Assembly (NCBI RefSeq): GCF_013408795.1
Contig: NZ_JACCCC010000001.1
Span: 3,968,001 to 4,032,000 of the forward strand
Origin: Spinactinospora alkalitolerans
GTDB lineage: Bacteria > Actinomycetota > Actinomycetes > Streptosporangiales > Streptosporangiaceae
Direction of reading: 5' to 3'
DNA length: 64,000 nt
How positions within the stretch are numbered: position 1 is the first letter of the stretch; each line of letters starts with the position of its first letter. The notes under the pieces are model-generated. The model did not search any database. It saw only the letters and a list, made by a program, of their open reading frames with translations, and was not told the origin of the DNA. Positions 16,796-24,757 of this stretch are shown here, in pieces. A program made the position numbers and the translations under genes.

Positions 16796-17232
16796 GCGAT
16801 GGTGTGCTGGCTCCCCTAAGTGCATAGGCAAGGAAATGGCCCCGCGAATACGCTAAGGCCGCACAAGAGGTGGACTTCCTCATTACAGGTGCCGGGGCGC
16901 TTCGACGTCAGCCACCGTCGCGCCGCCGTGGACATGCATCGGCAACTGAGTGGGTGACCGTGAGCGCCTCCGGCTGTCGCCGGTTCCGTTCCGACCACGG
17001 TGACGAGTCTTGCCCTGCGATGCCGTCGCCACTTCCCGCGCGCGAGTGAAACCGGCCCCTCCCCAGGGGGAGACAGACGGGCCGCCACGTCGGGGCCCAC
17101 CCCCTTCAGCTCCGGCAGCGCCGGGCCACCCGCAGGCCGCGCAGGACCTCCACCCGGCCGTCGCGCGGGTCGTTGTCTACAGATCCCAGGGCGGCGAGTG
17201 GTCGGGACGGGGAGCAGGCTCCGAGTGCGGCG
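16796..17232. other. Stretch without a recognisable gene
   Basis: Roughly 440 bp between the truncated ligase and the P450 gene. The first part, to about 16890, is less GC-rich than its neighbours and begins near the ligase breakpoint, so it may be leftover DNA of an insertion or deletion event. I see no conserved frame, RNA gene or clear repeat. Confidence 0.4.
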
Positions 17233-18465
17233 TCAGGCGGCGGAGCGGGCCGTGTAACGGACGGGCAGGGCGTTCAGGCCGCGTATGAGGTGGCCGGGGC
17301 GCCAGGTGAGGTCGGTGACCGCGACGTCGAGGGCGATGTTTTCCAACCGGGAGAGCAGGGACTCGAAGGCGACCTGCCCTTCGAGCCTGGCCAGTGGCGC
17401 TCCGAGGCAGTAGTGGATGCCGTGGCCGAAGGCGAGGTGGCCGCCGGCGTCGCGGGTGATGTCGAGGTGATCGGCTCCGTCGTAGCGGGCGGGGTCGTGG
17501 TCGGCGGAGCCCAGAGCGACGAGTACGAGCTGATGGGCGGGGATCGTGACGCCGGCGATGGTGACGGGCTCGGTGGTGAACCGCGCGGTGGCGGTGTTGA
17601 CCGGTCCGTCGAAGCGCAGGAACTCCTCAACGGCAGCGGGGATCAGCCCCGGGTCGGCGCGCAGCTTCGCCATCTGCTCGGGACGGGCCAGCAGCGCGAG
17701 CAGGCCGTTTCCGATGAGGTTGACGGTGGTCTCGTGGCCGGCCACCAGGAGCAGGAACGCCATGGAGACCAGTTCGGACTCGCTGAGGCGGCCCTCCTCG
17801 TCCTGGACCTCGATCAAGGCGCTCAGCAGATCGGCGCCCGCTTCGGCGCGTTTGGCCGACAGCAGACGGCGCAGGTAGGCGTTCATCTCCTCGGCGGCCC
17901 CGGCCGATTGCTCGGGGGTGCTCGTGGACACCAGCGCGTTGGACCACGTCCGAAAGTCGTCCCGGTCCTCGACCGGAACCCCCAGCAGCTCGCAGATGAC
18001 CATCACCGGCAGTGGGAAGGCCAAGGCGTCGATGACATCGGTGCGGCCGGTGGCGGGGAAGTCACCGATGAGTCGGTCGGCGATCTCGCGCACCCGGGTC
18101 CGCAGTCCTTCCACGCGCCGTGCCGTGAACGCGCGGGAGACGAGCTTGCGCAGCCGGGTGTGATCGGGCGGATCGCTGTTGAGCATGTGCGCGTTCAGCA
18201 TCTGCGCCACCTCACCGCGCAGGGGAGGTTCCGTCTCCGCGTGCCGGTCCTGCACCGCGCGCCGGGCCGCTCTCGGGTCCTTCGCCAGCCGTCCATCGGT
18301 CAGTGCCGCACGCGCGTGCTCGTAGCGGGTGATCAACCAGGCTGGCGCGCCACCGGGCAGGAGCGCCCGCACGACCGGGCCCCGCTCGCGCAGCCGCGCA
18401 TACACGGCGTAGGGATCACGCGTGAACTCCTCGCCCAACTCGACCGGTCCGTCCGCGCCCGCCAT
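17233..18465 (-). CDS. Cytochrome P450 (CYP105/107-like)
   Basis: A complete 410-residue soluble bacterial P450. The I-helix oxygen-activation motif is LLVAGHETTVNLIGNG, the ExxR motif is EEFLRFDG, and the haem loop is FGHGIHYCLGAPLAR with Cys353 as ligand. The N-terminus (GPVELGEEFTRDPYAVYARL) is typical. The ATG at 18465 gives the family length, while the open frame runs 35 codons further to a GTG at 18570 with non-family sequence. P450s of this class hydroxylate xenobiotics or antibiotics with a ferredoxin partner. No ferredoxin gene is next to it. Confidence 0.92.
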   Translation of the reverse strand: MAGADGPVELGEEFTRDPYAVYARLRERGPVVRALLPGGAPAWLITRYEHARAALTDGRLAKDPRAARRAVQDRHAETEPPLRGEVAQMLNAHMLNSDPPDHTRLRKLVSRAFTARRVEGLRTRVREIADRLIGDFPATGRTDVIDALAFPLPVMVICELLGVPVEDRDDFRTWSNALVSTSTPEQSAGAAEEMNAYLRRLLSAKRAEAGADLLSALIEVQDEEGRLSESELVSMAFLLLVAGHETTVNLIGNGLLALLARPEQMAKLRADPGLIPAAVEEFLRFDGPVNTATARFTTEPVTIAGVTIPAHQLVLVALGSADHDPARYDGADHLDITRDAGGHLAFGHGIHYCLGAPLARLEGQVAFESLLSRLENIALDVAVTDLTWRPGHLIRGLNALPVRYTARSAA

Positions 18466-18719
18466 GGTGCCCACCACCAATCCACGGCCCGTCGATTCCG
18501 CACCGAGCGGCAACGGACTCCGCGACTCGCCCAATCCCGTATCCACCGTCCCGGCCCCGCGCCGATCCACAGACGCGCCCCTGAAGGCGGTCTCGGAGGG
18601 CCACGGACCCGGAACCAGTGTAGGGCGGCCGCCGGGCGCCTTCCTCCAGGACCGGAGTCAGCTTAAGAACAGCACGGATAAGGCCTGGTGGCGCCACCGG
18701 TTCGGTTCCCACCGAGGTG

Positions 18720-18857
18720 TCAGCGGCGCTTGACCCGAATGGCGATGCCCGCCCAGGACACCGCCACGATGCACGCGGCGACGACGCGGGACGCGAACAG
18801 GTACTTCTCGGGGTAAAGCACTCCGGTGATGTAGTAGTCGATGAACCCGTGCGGCAT
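18720..18857 (-). CDS. Small membrane peptide or 3' remnant of a membrane protein
   Basis: A 45-codon frame with strongly GC-biased third positions, beginning MPHGFIDYYITGVLYPEKY and then one hydrophobic helix (LFASRVVAACIVAVSWAGIA) and a basic end IRVKRR. This looks like the last helix of a larger membrane protein. A stop lies eleven codons upstream in frame and no ribosome site is visible, so a decayed gene tail is as likely as a small protein. Confidence 0.4.
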   Translation of the reverse strand: MPHGFIDYYITGVLYPEKYLFASRVVAACIVAVSWAGIAIRVKRR

Positions 18858-18965
18858 GTGATGCGCGACGGTACCGCAGCCACGACCGTTTCATCGGAGC
18901 CATCGCCGGGCAGCAGGCCGTGCCCAAGGACACAGCAGTTCCGCTGAGGCCGGCACAGGGCAAGG

Positions 18966-20144
18966 GTGCATCCGGTGAAGATCGTCTTTCTCATTGGCAA
19001 CGGCTACGGCATGGGCGGCACCATCCGCACCGTGTTCAACCTGGCGGGCGGGTTGGCCACCCGCCATGATGTGGAGATCATCAGCCTCGTGCAGCACCGC
19101 CGCACCCCGTTCTTCGCGCTACCGCCCGGCGTGCGGATGCACGCGCTCGCCCCGACCCGGGCATGGGCCGAGCGGCCCAAGGCAGGCCTGCTCGACCGCT
19201 ACAGGGAGAGCCGCCGCAGCCCCGTTGTCCCCAAGCCCGAGAAGTTGGACGTGTTCAACCTGCGGACCGAGCATGCGCTGCGCGGTTGTCTGCGCCGCGG
19301 CGACGCCGACGTGGTGGTCGCCACCCGCCCCGGGTTGAACCTGCTGCTCGCCCGTTACGCTCCCGAACGGCTGCTGAGCATCGGTCAGGAGCACGTGCAC
19401 CTGGGCAACCACAAGCACGACATCGCCGACGCCATCGCGCGCCTGTATCCGCGACTGGACGGTATGACCGTGCTCACCGCCGCCGACCGCGCGGCCTACG
19501 AGCGGCTCCTGCCGACCGAACCGGGGTGGATCACCACCATGCCCAACGCCCTCCCGCCGGGCGACCATCCGCGGTCCGACCTGGACAACCCCATCATCGC
19601 CGCGGCCGGCCGCCTCTCGCCCATCAAGCAGTACCCCAAACTGCTGGAGGCGTTCGCCGCGGCCGCGAAGGCCCACCCGCAGTGGCGCCTGCGCATCTAC
19701 GGGGGCGGGGGCGTGGAGAACGACCTCAAGACCAGGATCGCCGCGATGGGTCTGAGCAACCAGGTCACCATCATGGGACGCACCAAGGATCTCACCGGGG
19801 AGCTGGCCAAGGCGTCCATGGTCGTGGTGAGCTCCCGCGCCGAAGGGTTCGGGATGACCATCATCGAGGCGTTCTCGGTGGGCGTGCCGGTCGTGAGCTT
19901 CGACTGTCCGCACGGCCCCCGCGAGATCATCACGCACGAGCGCGACGGCCTCCTGGTGCCGCCCCAGGACGTGGGCGCTCTGGCTGAAGGCATGCGCCGC
20001 CTCATGGCCGACGGCGACGAGCGCCGCGCGATGGGCGCCGCCGCGCTGGCCTCCGCACGCCGTTACGGCATCACCGAGATCCTGGACCGGTGGGAGGACT
20101 TCATCGCCGACCGCCTCACGGCCAAGGCCCAACGCAGACGGTGA
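18966..20144 (+). CDS. GT4-family glycosyltransferase
   Basis: A 392-residue retaining glycosyltransferase of the GT-B fold. The N-terminal acceptor domain begins KIVFLIGNGYGMGGTIRTVF with the Gly-rich loop. The C-terminal donor domain shows AAAGRLSPIKQYPKLLEAFA, then a GRTKDLTGEL loop and the EX7E-type nucleotide-sugar motif SSRAEGFGMTIIEAFSVGVP. The start may be GTG 18966 or GTG 18975; AAGGG stands eight bases before the second. No capsule or teichoic-acid genes are adjacent, so acceptor and sugar are unknown. Confidence 0.88.
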   Translation: MHPVKIVFLIGNGYGMGGTIRTVFNLAGGLATRHDVEIISLVQHRRTPFFALPPGVRMHALAPTRAWAERPKAGLLDRYRESRRSPVVPKPEKLDVFNLRTEHALRGCLRRGDADVVVATRPGLNLLLARYAPERLLSIGQEHVHLGNHKHDIADAIARLYPRLDGMTVLTAADRAAYERLLPTEPGWITTMPNALPPGDHPRSDLDNPIIAAAGRLSPIKQYPKLLEAFAAAAKAHPQWRLRIYGGGGVENDLKTRIAAMGLSNQVTIMGRTKDLTGELAKASMVVVSSRAEGFGMTIIEAFSVGVPVVSFDCPHGPREIITHERDGLLVPPQDVGALAEGMRRLMADGDERRAMGAAALASARRYGITEILDRWEDFIADRLTAKAQRRR

Positions 20145-20170
20145 AACAGCCAGAACGCCACCGCGCCCAA

Positions 20171-20266
20171 TGGCCTTACCCTGCGGCCGTGATCGACGGC
20201 TGCACGAGAGAGGCCATCGGATATGCGGTGGACGACAACCGCCGCACACCGCTCATCGTCCATGCC
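20171..20266 (+). pseudogene. IS3-family transposase (rve core) remnant
   Basis: WPYPAAVIDGCTREAIGYAV and the following DDNRRTPLIVHA match the region around the second catalytic Asp of IS3/IS150-type OrfB proteins (usual form YLATVIDCHTR..IGYAMADHYRT). Only about 32 residues survive and both sides are unrelated. No terminal repeats are found. It marks an old insertion beside the rearranged MFS gene. Confidence 0.65.
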
Positions 20267-20330
20267 AGGTCGTCCTCGTCGCCCTGGGTGGTGCCAGTGC
20301 GATGGTGTCGCGGTCAGGGTGCCTGTCGCT

Positions 20331-20849
20331 TCACGCTGCAGCACGGCGGCGGGCGCTCCAGGCGACGAAGGGGAGAATCGCCAGCGCAAGGAGGCCGCCG
20401 CCGATGGACAGCGCGGCGAAGCCCCTGGCGGCGACCACCATGCCGCTGAGGATTCCGCCGCTCACCCCGGCCAGGGCCACGCACACGTCCACCGCGCCCT
20501 GGGTGCGCGCCCGGGTCTGCGGTCCTACGGCGGCGGCGACCACCCCGGCGCCGCCCGCAGCCCCGGCGGCGTAGCCGAGGACGAGTCCGGTGCGCCGCCC
20601 CAGGCGTTGGGAGATCCGCCCCACCAGGAACGCGGCGGCGGCCGATCCAAGTGTGAACAGGGCGGCGGGCAGCCCGGACAGGCTACTGGTGCCGAGCATG
20701 TCCTGGGCCAGCAGCGCGCCGACGGTCACTCCGGCCGCCAGGCCGGCGCCGTCCAGGATCTGGGAGACGGCCACGGTGGTCAAGGGGCGGCGCTGCAGCA
20801 CGGCGAGGGAGGTGTCCGTGCCGAGGGTGTCCGAAGAAGCGGGGGCCAT
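20331..20849 (-). pseudogene. Internally deleted MFS transporter
   Basis: The 172-codon frame joins an MFS start (QILDGAGLAAGVTVGALLAQ, about two and a half helices with GRISQRLGRRTGLVLGYAAG as the loop 2-3 motif) directly to a family-like C-terminal end (RARTQGAVDVCVALAGVSGG and the last two helices). About 230 residues are missing without frame loss. An MFS carrier with so few helices is unlikely to transport. It lies next to ArsR/CmtR metal genes and was probably their partner carrier. Confidence 0.65.
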
Positions 20850-20900
20850 GGCCGGGTTCGCTTTCGTGGGATAGCAGGAGTCGCGCGGATGCGCCGGGGG

Positions 20901-21545
20901 TTATGCGTGCGCGGTGTGGACGGGATGTCCGGAGGCGCGCCACTCCAGCAGTCCTTCGTTCAGCCGGTAGGCGCGGCGGCCGCTGGCGCGCAGGACGCGG
21001 ACCGCGTCGACGGCCATCACGCAGTAATCGCCGCGGCAGTAGGCCACGATGTCGATGTCGGCGGGCAGCTCCTCAAGGCGCCGGGCCAGCTCTTCCACCG
21101 GGATCGACAGCGCGCCGGGAATGTGGCCCGCGGCGAACTCCGCTTCCGGTCGCACGTCCAGCACCAGCGCGCCGCCCTCTTCGGCGCGGGCCATTAGTTC
21201 GGCGCGGTCGACCTGCTCCACCTCGCCCTGCCCGGGGCCGGCGAAGTGGCGCCAGGCCCGCTCGACCTCGGCCAGGTGGGTGCCGGCGACCTTTTGCACC
21301 AGCGACAGCAGAGCGGCGACGTCGTCACCGGCCAAGGCGTAGAAGACGTGGTTCTTCTCGCGGCGGGTGCGCATCAACCGGGCGCGTTTGAGGGTCTGCA
21401 GGTGCGCCGAGGCGGTGGAGACGCCCAGGCCCATCGTTTCGGCCAGCGAATCCACCGAGCGCTCGCCCTGGGCGAGCAGGTCGAGCATCTGCAGCCGGGT
21501 CCCGCTGCCCAGCGCCTTGCCGACCCGGGCGAACTCCCCCCACAA
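20901..21545 (-). CDS. ArsR regulator fused to rhodanese domain
   Basis: An ArsR winged helix (about the first 85 residues; FARVGKALGSGTRLQMLDLL, LGVSTASAHLQTLKRARL, RREKNHVFYALAG) is followed by a rhodanese domain (LVLDVRPEAEFAAGHIPGAL and catalytic loop AYCRGDYCVMAV with Cys in CRGDYC). Such fusions regulate sulfur or metal-stress genes. The start is unclear. TTG 21545 is the first reasonable codon by homology. An ATG far upstream (21728) would read through an out-of-frame MerR remnant. The 5' end appears to have been replaced by recombination with a MerR gene. Confidence 0.75.
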   Translation of the reverse strand: MWGEFARVGKALGSGTRLQMLDLLAQGERSVDSLAETMGLGVSTASAHLQTLKRARLMRTRREKNHVFYALAGDDVAALLSLVQKVAGTHLAEVERAWRHFAGPGQGEVEQVDRAELMARAEEGGALVLDVRPEAEFAAGHIPGALSIPVEELARRLEELPADIDIVAYCRGDYCVMAVDAVRVLRASGRRAYRLNEGLLEWRASGHPVHTAHA

Positions 21546-21562
21546 CTCGGTGCGCCCCGCCT

Positions 21563-21673
21563 CCGGTAGCCCGACGGTGAGCGCTCGGCGGGCAGCAGTC
21601 CCCGCCCCTCGTAGTAGCGCAGGGTCGAGGCCGCCACGCCGGAGCGTTCGGCCAGTTCGGAGACGCGCAACAT
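21563..21673 (-). pseudogene. MerR-family regulator, N-terminal fragment
   Basis: MLRVSELAERSGVAASTLRY followed by YEGRGLLPAERSPSGYR is a textbook MerR/SoxR-type DNA-binding start. After GYR the frame runs into the ArsR gene out of phase and ends at 21374. So 37 residues of MerR survive, joined to the ArsR-rhodanese gene. Confidence 0.75.
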
Positions 21674-21694
21674 GGTCACGATCCCGACGGGAGG

Positions 21695-21714
21695 CCTTCG
21701 AGTCGGCTCGAAGG
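21695..21714 (-). promoter_or_regulatory. MerR-type operator palindrome
   Basis: CCTTCGAG-TCGG-CTCGAAGG is a perfect 8-bp-arm palindrome 22 bp before the MerR start, and a TTGACC -35 box (minus strand, 21718-21713) overlaps its edge. This is the arrangement of MerR-regulated promoters, where the dyad lies in the spacer. The promoter now drives the hybrid MerR/ArsR locus. Confidence 0.6.
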
Positions 21715-21893
21715 TCAAGCCGAGTCATTGAAGCGAGGTGCTATCGATGCCGTGTTGCGGGGCGCTCCGAGGTTGCCGGACCCCGGGTTCTTGGCGCAGG
21801 TGTGGGCGGGCGGTGGTGAGGCGAAGCGGTCAGGGGCGTGTCCGCCGACTCGATTCCCATGGATCCACGTCTTCCTGAATCCATGAATCCTTG

Positions 21894-21906
21894 TATTATT
21901 GGTGGC
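21894..21906 (+). promoter_or_regulatory. Probable -10 box for a leaderless cmtR transcript
   Basis: TATTAT at 21894-21899 in an AT-rich patch ends seven bases before the cmtR-like ATG, so transcription probably begins at or next to the start codon. Imperfect repeats of the type GAATCCATGAATCC just upstream may be the metal-sensor operator. Confidence 0.45.
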
Positions 21907-22242
21907 ATGCTGACGATCGCCACCGATATCGACGCGCTCGCCCGGTTCGGGCGGGCGCTGGCCGACCCGATCCGCTGCCGCATCCTGCTGACGCTGCGCG
22001 GGGCGCCCGCCCACCCGGCCGATCTGGCCGAGGCGCTGGGTATCAGCCGGACCCGGTTGTCCAACCACCTGGCGTGCCTGCGCGACTGCGGCCTGGTGGT
22101 GGCCGTGCCGGTGGGCCGGCGAGTGCGCTACGAGCTGGCCGACGCGCGATTGGGCCACGCCCTGGACGACCTGCGCTCCGCCGTTCTGGCGGTGGAGACC
22201 GACAAGTCGTGTGCGGAGACCGAGGAGAAGGGCTGCTGCTGA
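21907..22242 (+). CDS. cmtR: CmtR-like Cd(II)/Pb(II)-sensing ArsR repressor
   Basis: A 111-residue ArsR-family sensor. From ATG 21907 the numbering places cysteines at 24, 57, 61 and 102 (NHLACLRDCGLVV and DKSCAET), the same positions as the metal ligands Cys57, Cys61 and Cys102 of Mycobacterium tuberculosis CmtR, which detects cadmium and lead. This agreement also supports the chosen start; an in-frame ATG at 21838 would add 23 unrelated residues. The C-terminus ends EEKGCC. The stop shares one base with the following CDF gene (TGATG), so metal release of this repressor should switch on the exporter. Confidence 0.85.
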   Translation: MLTIATDIDALARFGRALADPIRCRILLTLRGAPAHPADLAEALGISRTRLSNHLACLRDCGLVVAVPVGRRVRYELADARLGHALDDLRSAVLAVETDKSCAETEEKGCC

Positions 22243-22964
22243 TGGCCTTCCGGATCACCTCGCGCCCGAGCGAGGGGCGGCGGGCGGTGCTGACGCGGCG
22301 CGTCCGCCTGTTCGTGGCCGCCACCATCACCTACAACATCATCGAGGCCGTGGTGGCGATCACCGCGGGCACGATCGCCTCCTCGGCCGCACTGATCGGC
22401 TTCGGGCTGGACTCGGTCATCGAGGTGTCCTCGGCGGCGGCGGTGGCCTGGCAGTTCTCCGCCCGCGAGGCCGCGGCGCGCCGGGCGCGCGAACGCCGGG
22501 CGCTGCGCGTCATCGCCGTGTCCTTCTTCGTCCTGGCCGCCTACGTCGCCTTCGAGGCGGTGCGGTCCCTGATCGGCGCGGGCGAGGCCGAGACCTCGGT
22601 GCCCGGGATCGTGCTGGCCGCGGTGTCGGTGGTCGTCATGCCGTTCCTGTCATTGGCGCAGCGCCGCGCCGGCCGCGAACTCGGGTCGTCCTCGGCCGTG
22701 GCCGACTCCAAGCAGACCCTGCTGTGCAGCTACCTTTCCGCCGCCCTGCTGGTGGGCCTGCTGGCCAATGCTCTGCTGGGGTGGGCGTGGGCCGATCCGA
22801 TCGTGGCCCTGCTCATCGCCGCGATGGCCGTCAAGGAAGGCCGCGAGGCCTGGCGCGGGGACGCCTGCTGCGCCCCGGCCGGTATCGCCATGGCCGCCGA
22901 GCCTACGGACGAGGGCGACGGGTGCGGATGCGGGCCCGGCTGCTCCTGCTGCGAGGGCGGCTGA
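22242..22964 (+). CDS. CDF-like metal exporter with Cys-rich tail
   Basis: A 240-residue membrane protein of the cation-diffusion-facilitator class, with about six helices. Helix 2 carries FGLDSVIEVSSAA (metal-site Asp/Glu), and a later SKQTLLCSYLSAALLVGLL and WADPIVALLIAAMAVKEG match helices 5-6. Instead of a normal cytoplasmic domain it ends in a short cysteine-rich tail (DACCAPAG and GCGCGPGCSCCEGG), suited to soft metals. Overlap with the CmtR-like gene points to Cd, Pb or Zn efflux. Confidence 0.85.
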   Translation: MAFRITSRPSEGRRAVLTRRVRLFVAATITYNIIEAVVAITAGTIASSAALIGFGLDSVIEVSSAAAVAWQFSAREAAARRARERRALRVIAVSFFVLAAYVAFEAVRSLIGAGEAETSVPGIVLAAVSVVVMPFLSLAQRRAGRELGSSSAVADSKQTLLCSYLSAALLVGLLANALLGWAWADPIVALLIAAMAVKEGREAWRGDACCAPAGIAMAAEPTDEGDGCGCGPGCSCCEGG

Positions 22965-22983
22965 GGCCGCCGATCCGATCCGG

Positions 22984-23163
22984 GTGCGCGACGTCGTGGT
23001 GGTGGGCGCGGGACTGTGCGGCCTGGTGGCCGCCACCCGACTGCACCGAGCACGCCCCGCACGGTGGCCCGCGCCCCCGGGTGTCACGGGCCACAGAACA
23101 GGCGCGGTTCAGGGAGTCCCAGCCGAGGTGCCCTCCAGATTGACGATGAGTGCGGTCGCCTGA
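22984..23163 (+). pseudogene. Flavoprotein oxidase, N-terminal remnant
   Basis: GTG 22984 opens VRDVVVVGAGLCGLVAATRL, a typical FAD dinucleotide-binding start of amine or protoporphyrinogen oxidases. After some 25 residues the sequence becomes Pro/Arg-rich and stops. The rest of the roughly 450-residue enzyme is absent. Confidence 0.6.
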
Positions 23164-23211
23164 ACCGACGCCTCGTCGGCGAGCTCTCGTACCTGTACTG
23201 CTTCTCCCGCG

Positions 23212-23560
23212 CTACCGAGTCAGGTTTAAGGGGATCGGCAACAGAACTCCGGAGAGGATGCCGAGCGACGCACCAACCAGTTGTGCCCCCAGGTTTCCAC
23301 CATACTTACGAGATATCCTCCGAGTGAGGATCGCGGCCATGAGAGCCAGAATGGATCCAGCGAGCGCAGAACCAGGAAGATTGAAGATCCACAGCGGTAG
23401 CGAGGTCAGGAATACCGCACTGGCGGCGAAGATCGCCGAGTTCAGTTCCCCCTATCCCTCGCCGGGGCCGATGTCGGCGATGAAGGCACGGGTGACGACG
23501 ATTCCCGCGTCAGCGCCGATGGCAGGCGCAGATCTCGTCGCGTGCGTGTAGGCGCTGAGC
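23212..23560 (-). pseudogene. Remnant of a lower-GC membrane protein with an in-frame stop
   Basis: On the minus strand a frame encodes hydrophobic segments (LNSAIFAASAVFLTSLPLWI, SALAGSILALMAAIL, LGAQLVGASLGILSGVLLPI) ending at 23212. It has no usable start codon, and a TAG at 23452-23454 separates it from an in-frame upstream piece (TRAFIADIGPGEG). Codons such as AAT, CTT, GGT and TCT are more common than in neighbouring genes, suggesting a foreign origin. The family is not recognised. Confidence 0.45.
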
Positions 23561-23641
23561 GAGGATGTGCTCAAGCAGACCCCGTCGCGGTGACGGCCGG
23601 GCAGTGCCGCCGCCGTTGCGAGCGGCTTGGCAGGGTGACCG

Positions 23642-24757
23642 TCAGTGGCGTAGCGGAGTGGTGATCGTGCCGTAGTCGAGACCGCCGTGGGTGAAGGTCG
23701 GCACCACCGGCCACTGCCGCTTCCACGCCGCGCATTCCGACGAGGGAATGATCTGCAGCCAACGGCCGTCCCTGGCTGAGCGCGAGGCCATCGTCTTCTC
23801 CTTGACCATCGAGTCGTACTGGTCCAGCGAGTCCTCGAGCGTGTTGGCGTTGAGCACCACTTCCCGGTTGAAGAAGCGCGCCTGCTGCTTCACACCGGGA
23901 ATCCTGGACCGTTCGGGTTGCCAGCTGTCGGCGGCCATGCCGTTCTCCGAGGACACCCACACGCCGTCGGGTGTGTTCACCACCAGGGAGTGGTTGCCGT
24001 CGGTATGCCCGGGCGTCCACAGCAGACTCACGCCGACGCCCAGTTCGACGTCGCCGTCGAAGACCTCGAGTCGTTCGGCGGGCACTCCGTCCATACCGCC
24101 CTCGACATACCAGGCCCATTGCATCGGGTGCGGCGACTCGAAGGTGCCGAGTTCCTTGCGGTGCACGAGAAGCCTCCCGCGGGGGAACAGCGGCTCGCGC
24201 GGAGCCTTCTCGCCGGGGATGACCTGATCACTTCCCATGATCATCCGCACGTCCTGTACGTGCAGGTGGTCGAAGCTCACGTAATCGACATCGTCGTTGC
24301 GCAGCCCCAGCCTGGGCAGCACCGTGTCCGGGTCGTTGTAGTACTTGACGAACACCTTGTCGCTGAGGAACCGGCCCGCGAGCCGCTGGAGCTTCGAGTA
24401 GAACGGCGCCTCAGCGGAACCGGCGGCCACCGTCGGTTCCCACACCAGCGTCTTGAGCTCACCGTCGAATCCCTCGAACTGGAGCACGAACATCCGGTTG
24501 ATGATTGAAATCATGGGGTTGACCGACAGGTTGTACCCCTGGAAGGCGTACCGGGCGGGGTAGGGCGCGGCAGCGATGTCGAAGCTCTTGACCGCCTTGA
24601 TCGTGCCTTGCGCGATGAAGCGTCTGCGGTATGCCTCGGTCGCCGACCGCACCGCCTCCAGCCGTTTGCCGCGCGGCCAGATGTCGTGGACGCCGTCGAA
24701 CTCGGGAATTGGCCGGACAGTCTGCGAGCTTGCCTCCGAAGCAGGGGACGAGGTCAT
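23642..24757 (-). CDS. Metallo-beta-lactamase-fold hydrolase
   Basis: A 371-residue MBL-fold protein with metal motif SFDHLHVQDV (HxHxxD) and a second motif LWTPGHTDGNHSLVV. The N-terminal 120 residues contain a partly hydrophobic stretch (NPMISIINRMFVLQFEGFDG). Its start overlaps the stop of the upstream SDR gene (ATGA), so the two are one unit, probably under the TetR regulator that diverges from them. Similar SDR/hydrolase pairs occur in mycolic-acid actinobacteria. The substrate is unknown and may be an ester or lactone. Confidence 0.85.
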   Translation of the reverse strand: MTSSPASEASSQTVRPIPEFDGVHDIWPRGKRLEAVRSATEAYRRRFIAQGTIKAVKSFDIAAAPYPARYAFQGYNLSVNPMISIINRMFVLQFEGFDGELKTLVWEPTVAAGSAEAPFYSKLQRLAGRFLSDKVFVKYYNDPDTVLPRLGLRNDDVDYVSFDHLHVQDVRMIMGSDQVIPGEKAPREPLFPRGRLLVHRKELGTFESPHPMQWAWYVEGGMDGVPAERLEVFDGDVELGVGVSLLWTPGHTDGNHSLVVNTPDGVWVSSENGMAADSWQPERSRIPGVKQQARFFNREVVLNANTLEDSLDQYDSMVKEKTMASRSARDGRWLQIIPSSECAAWKRQWPVVPTFTHGGLDYGTITTPLRH

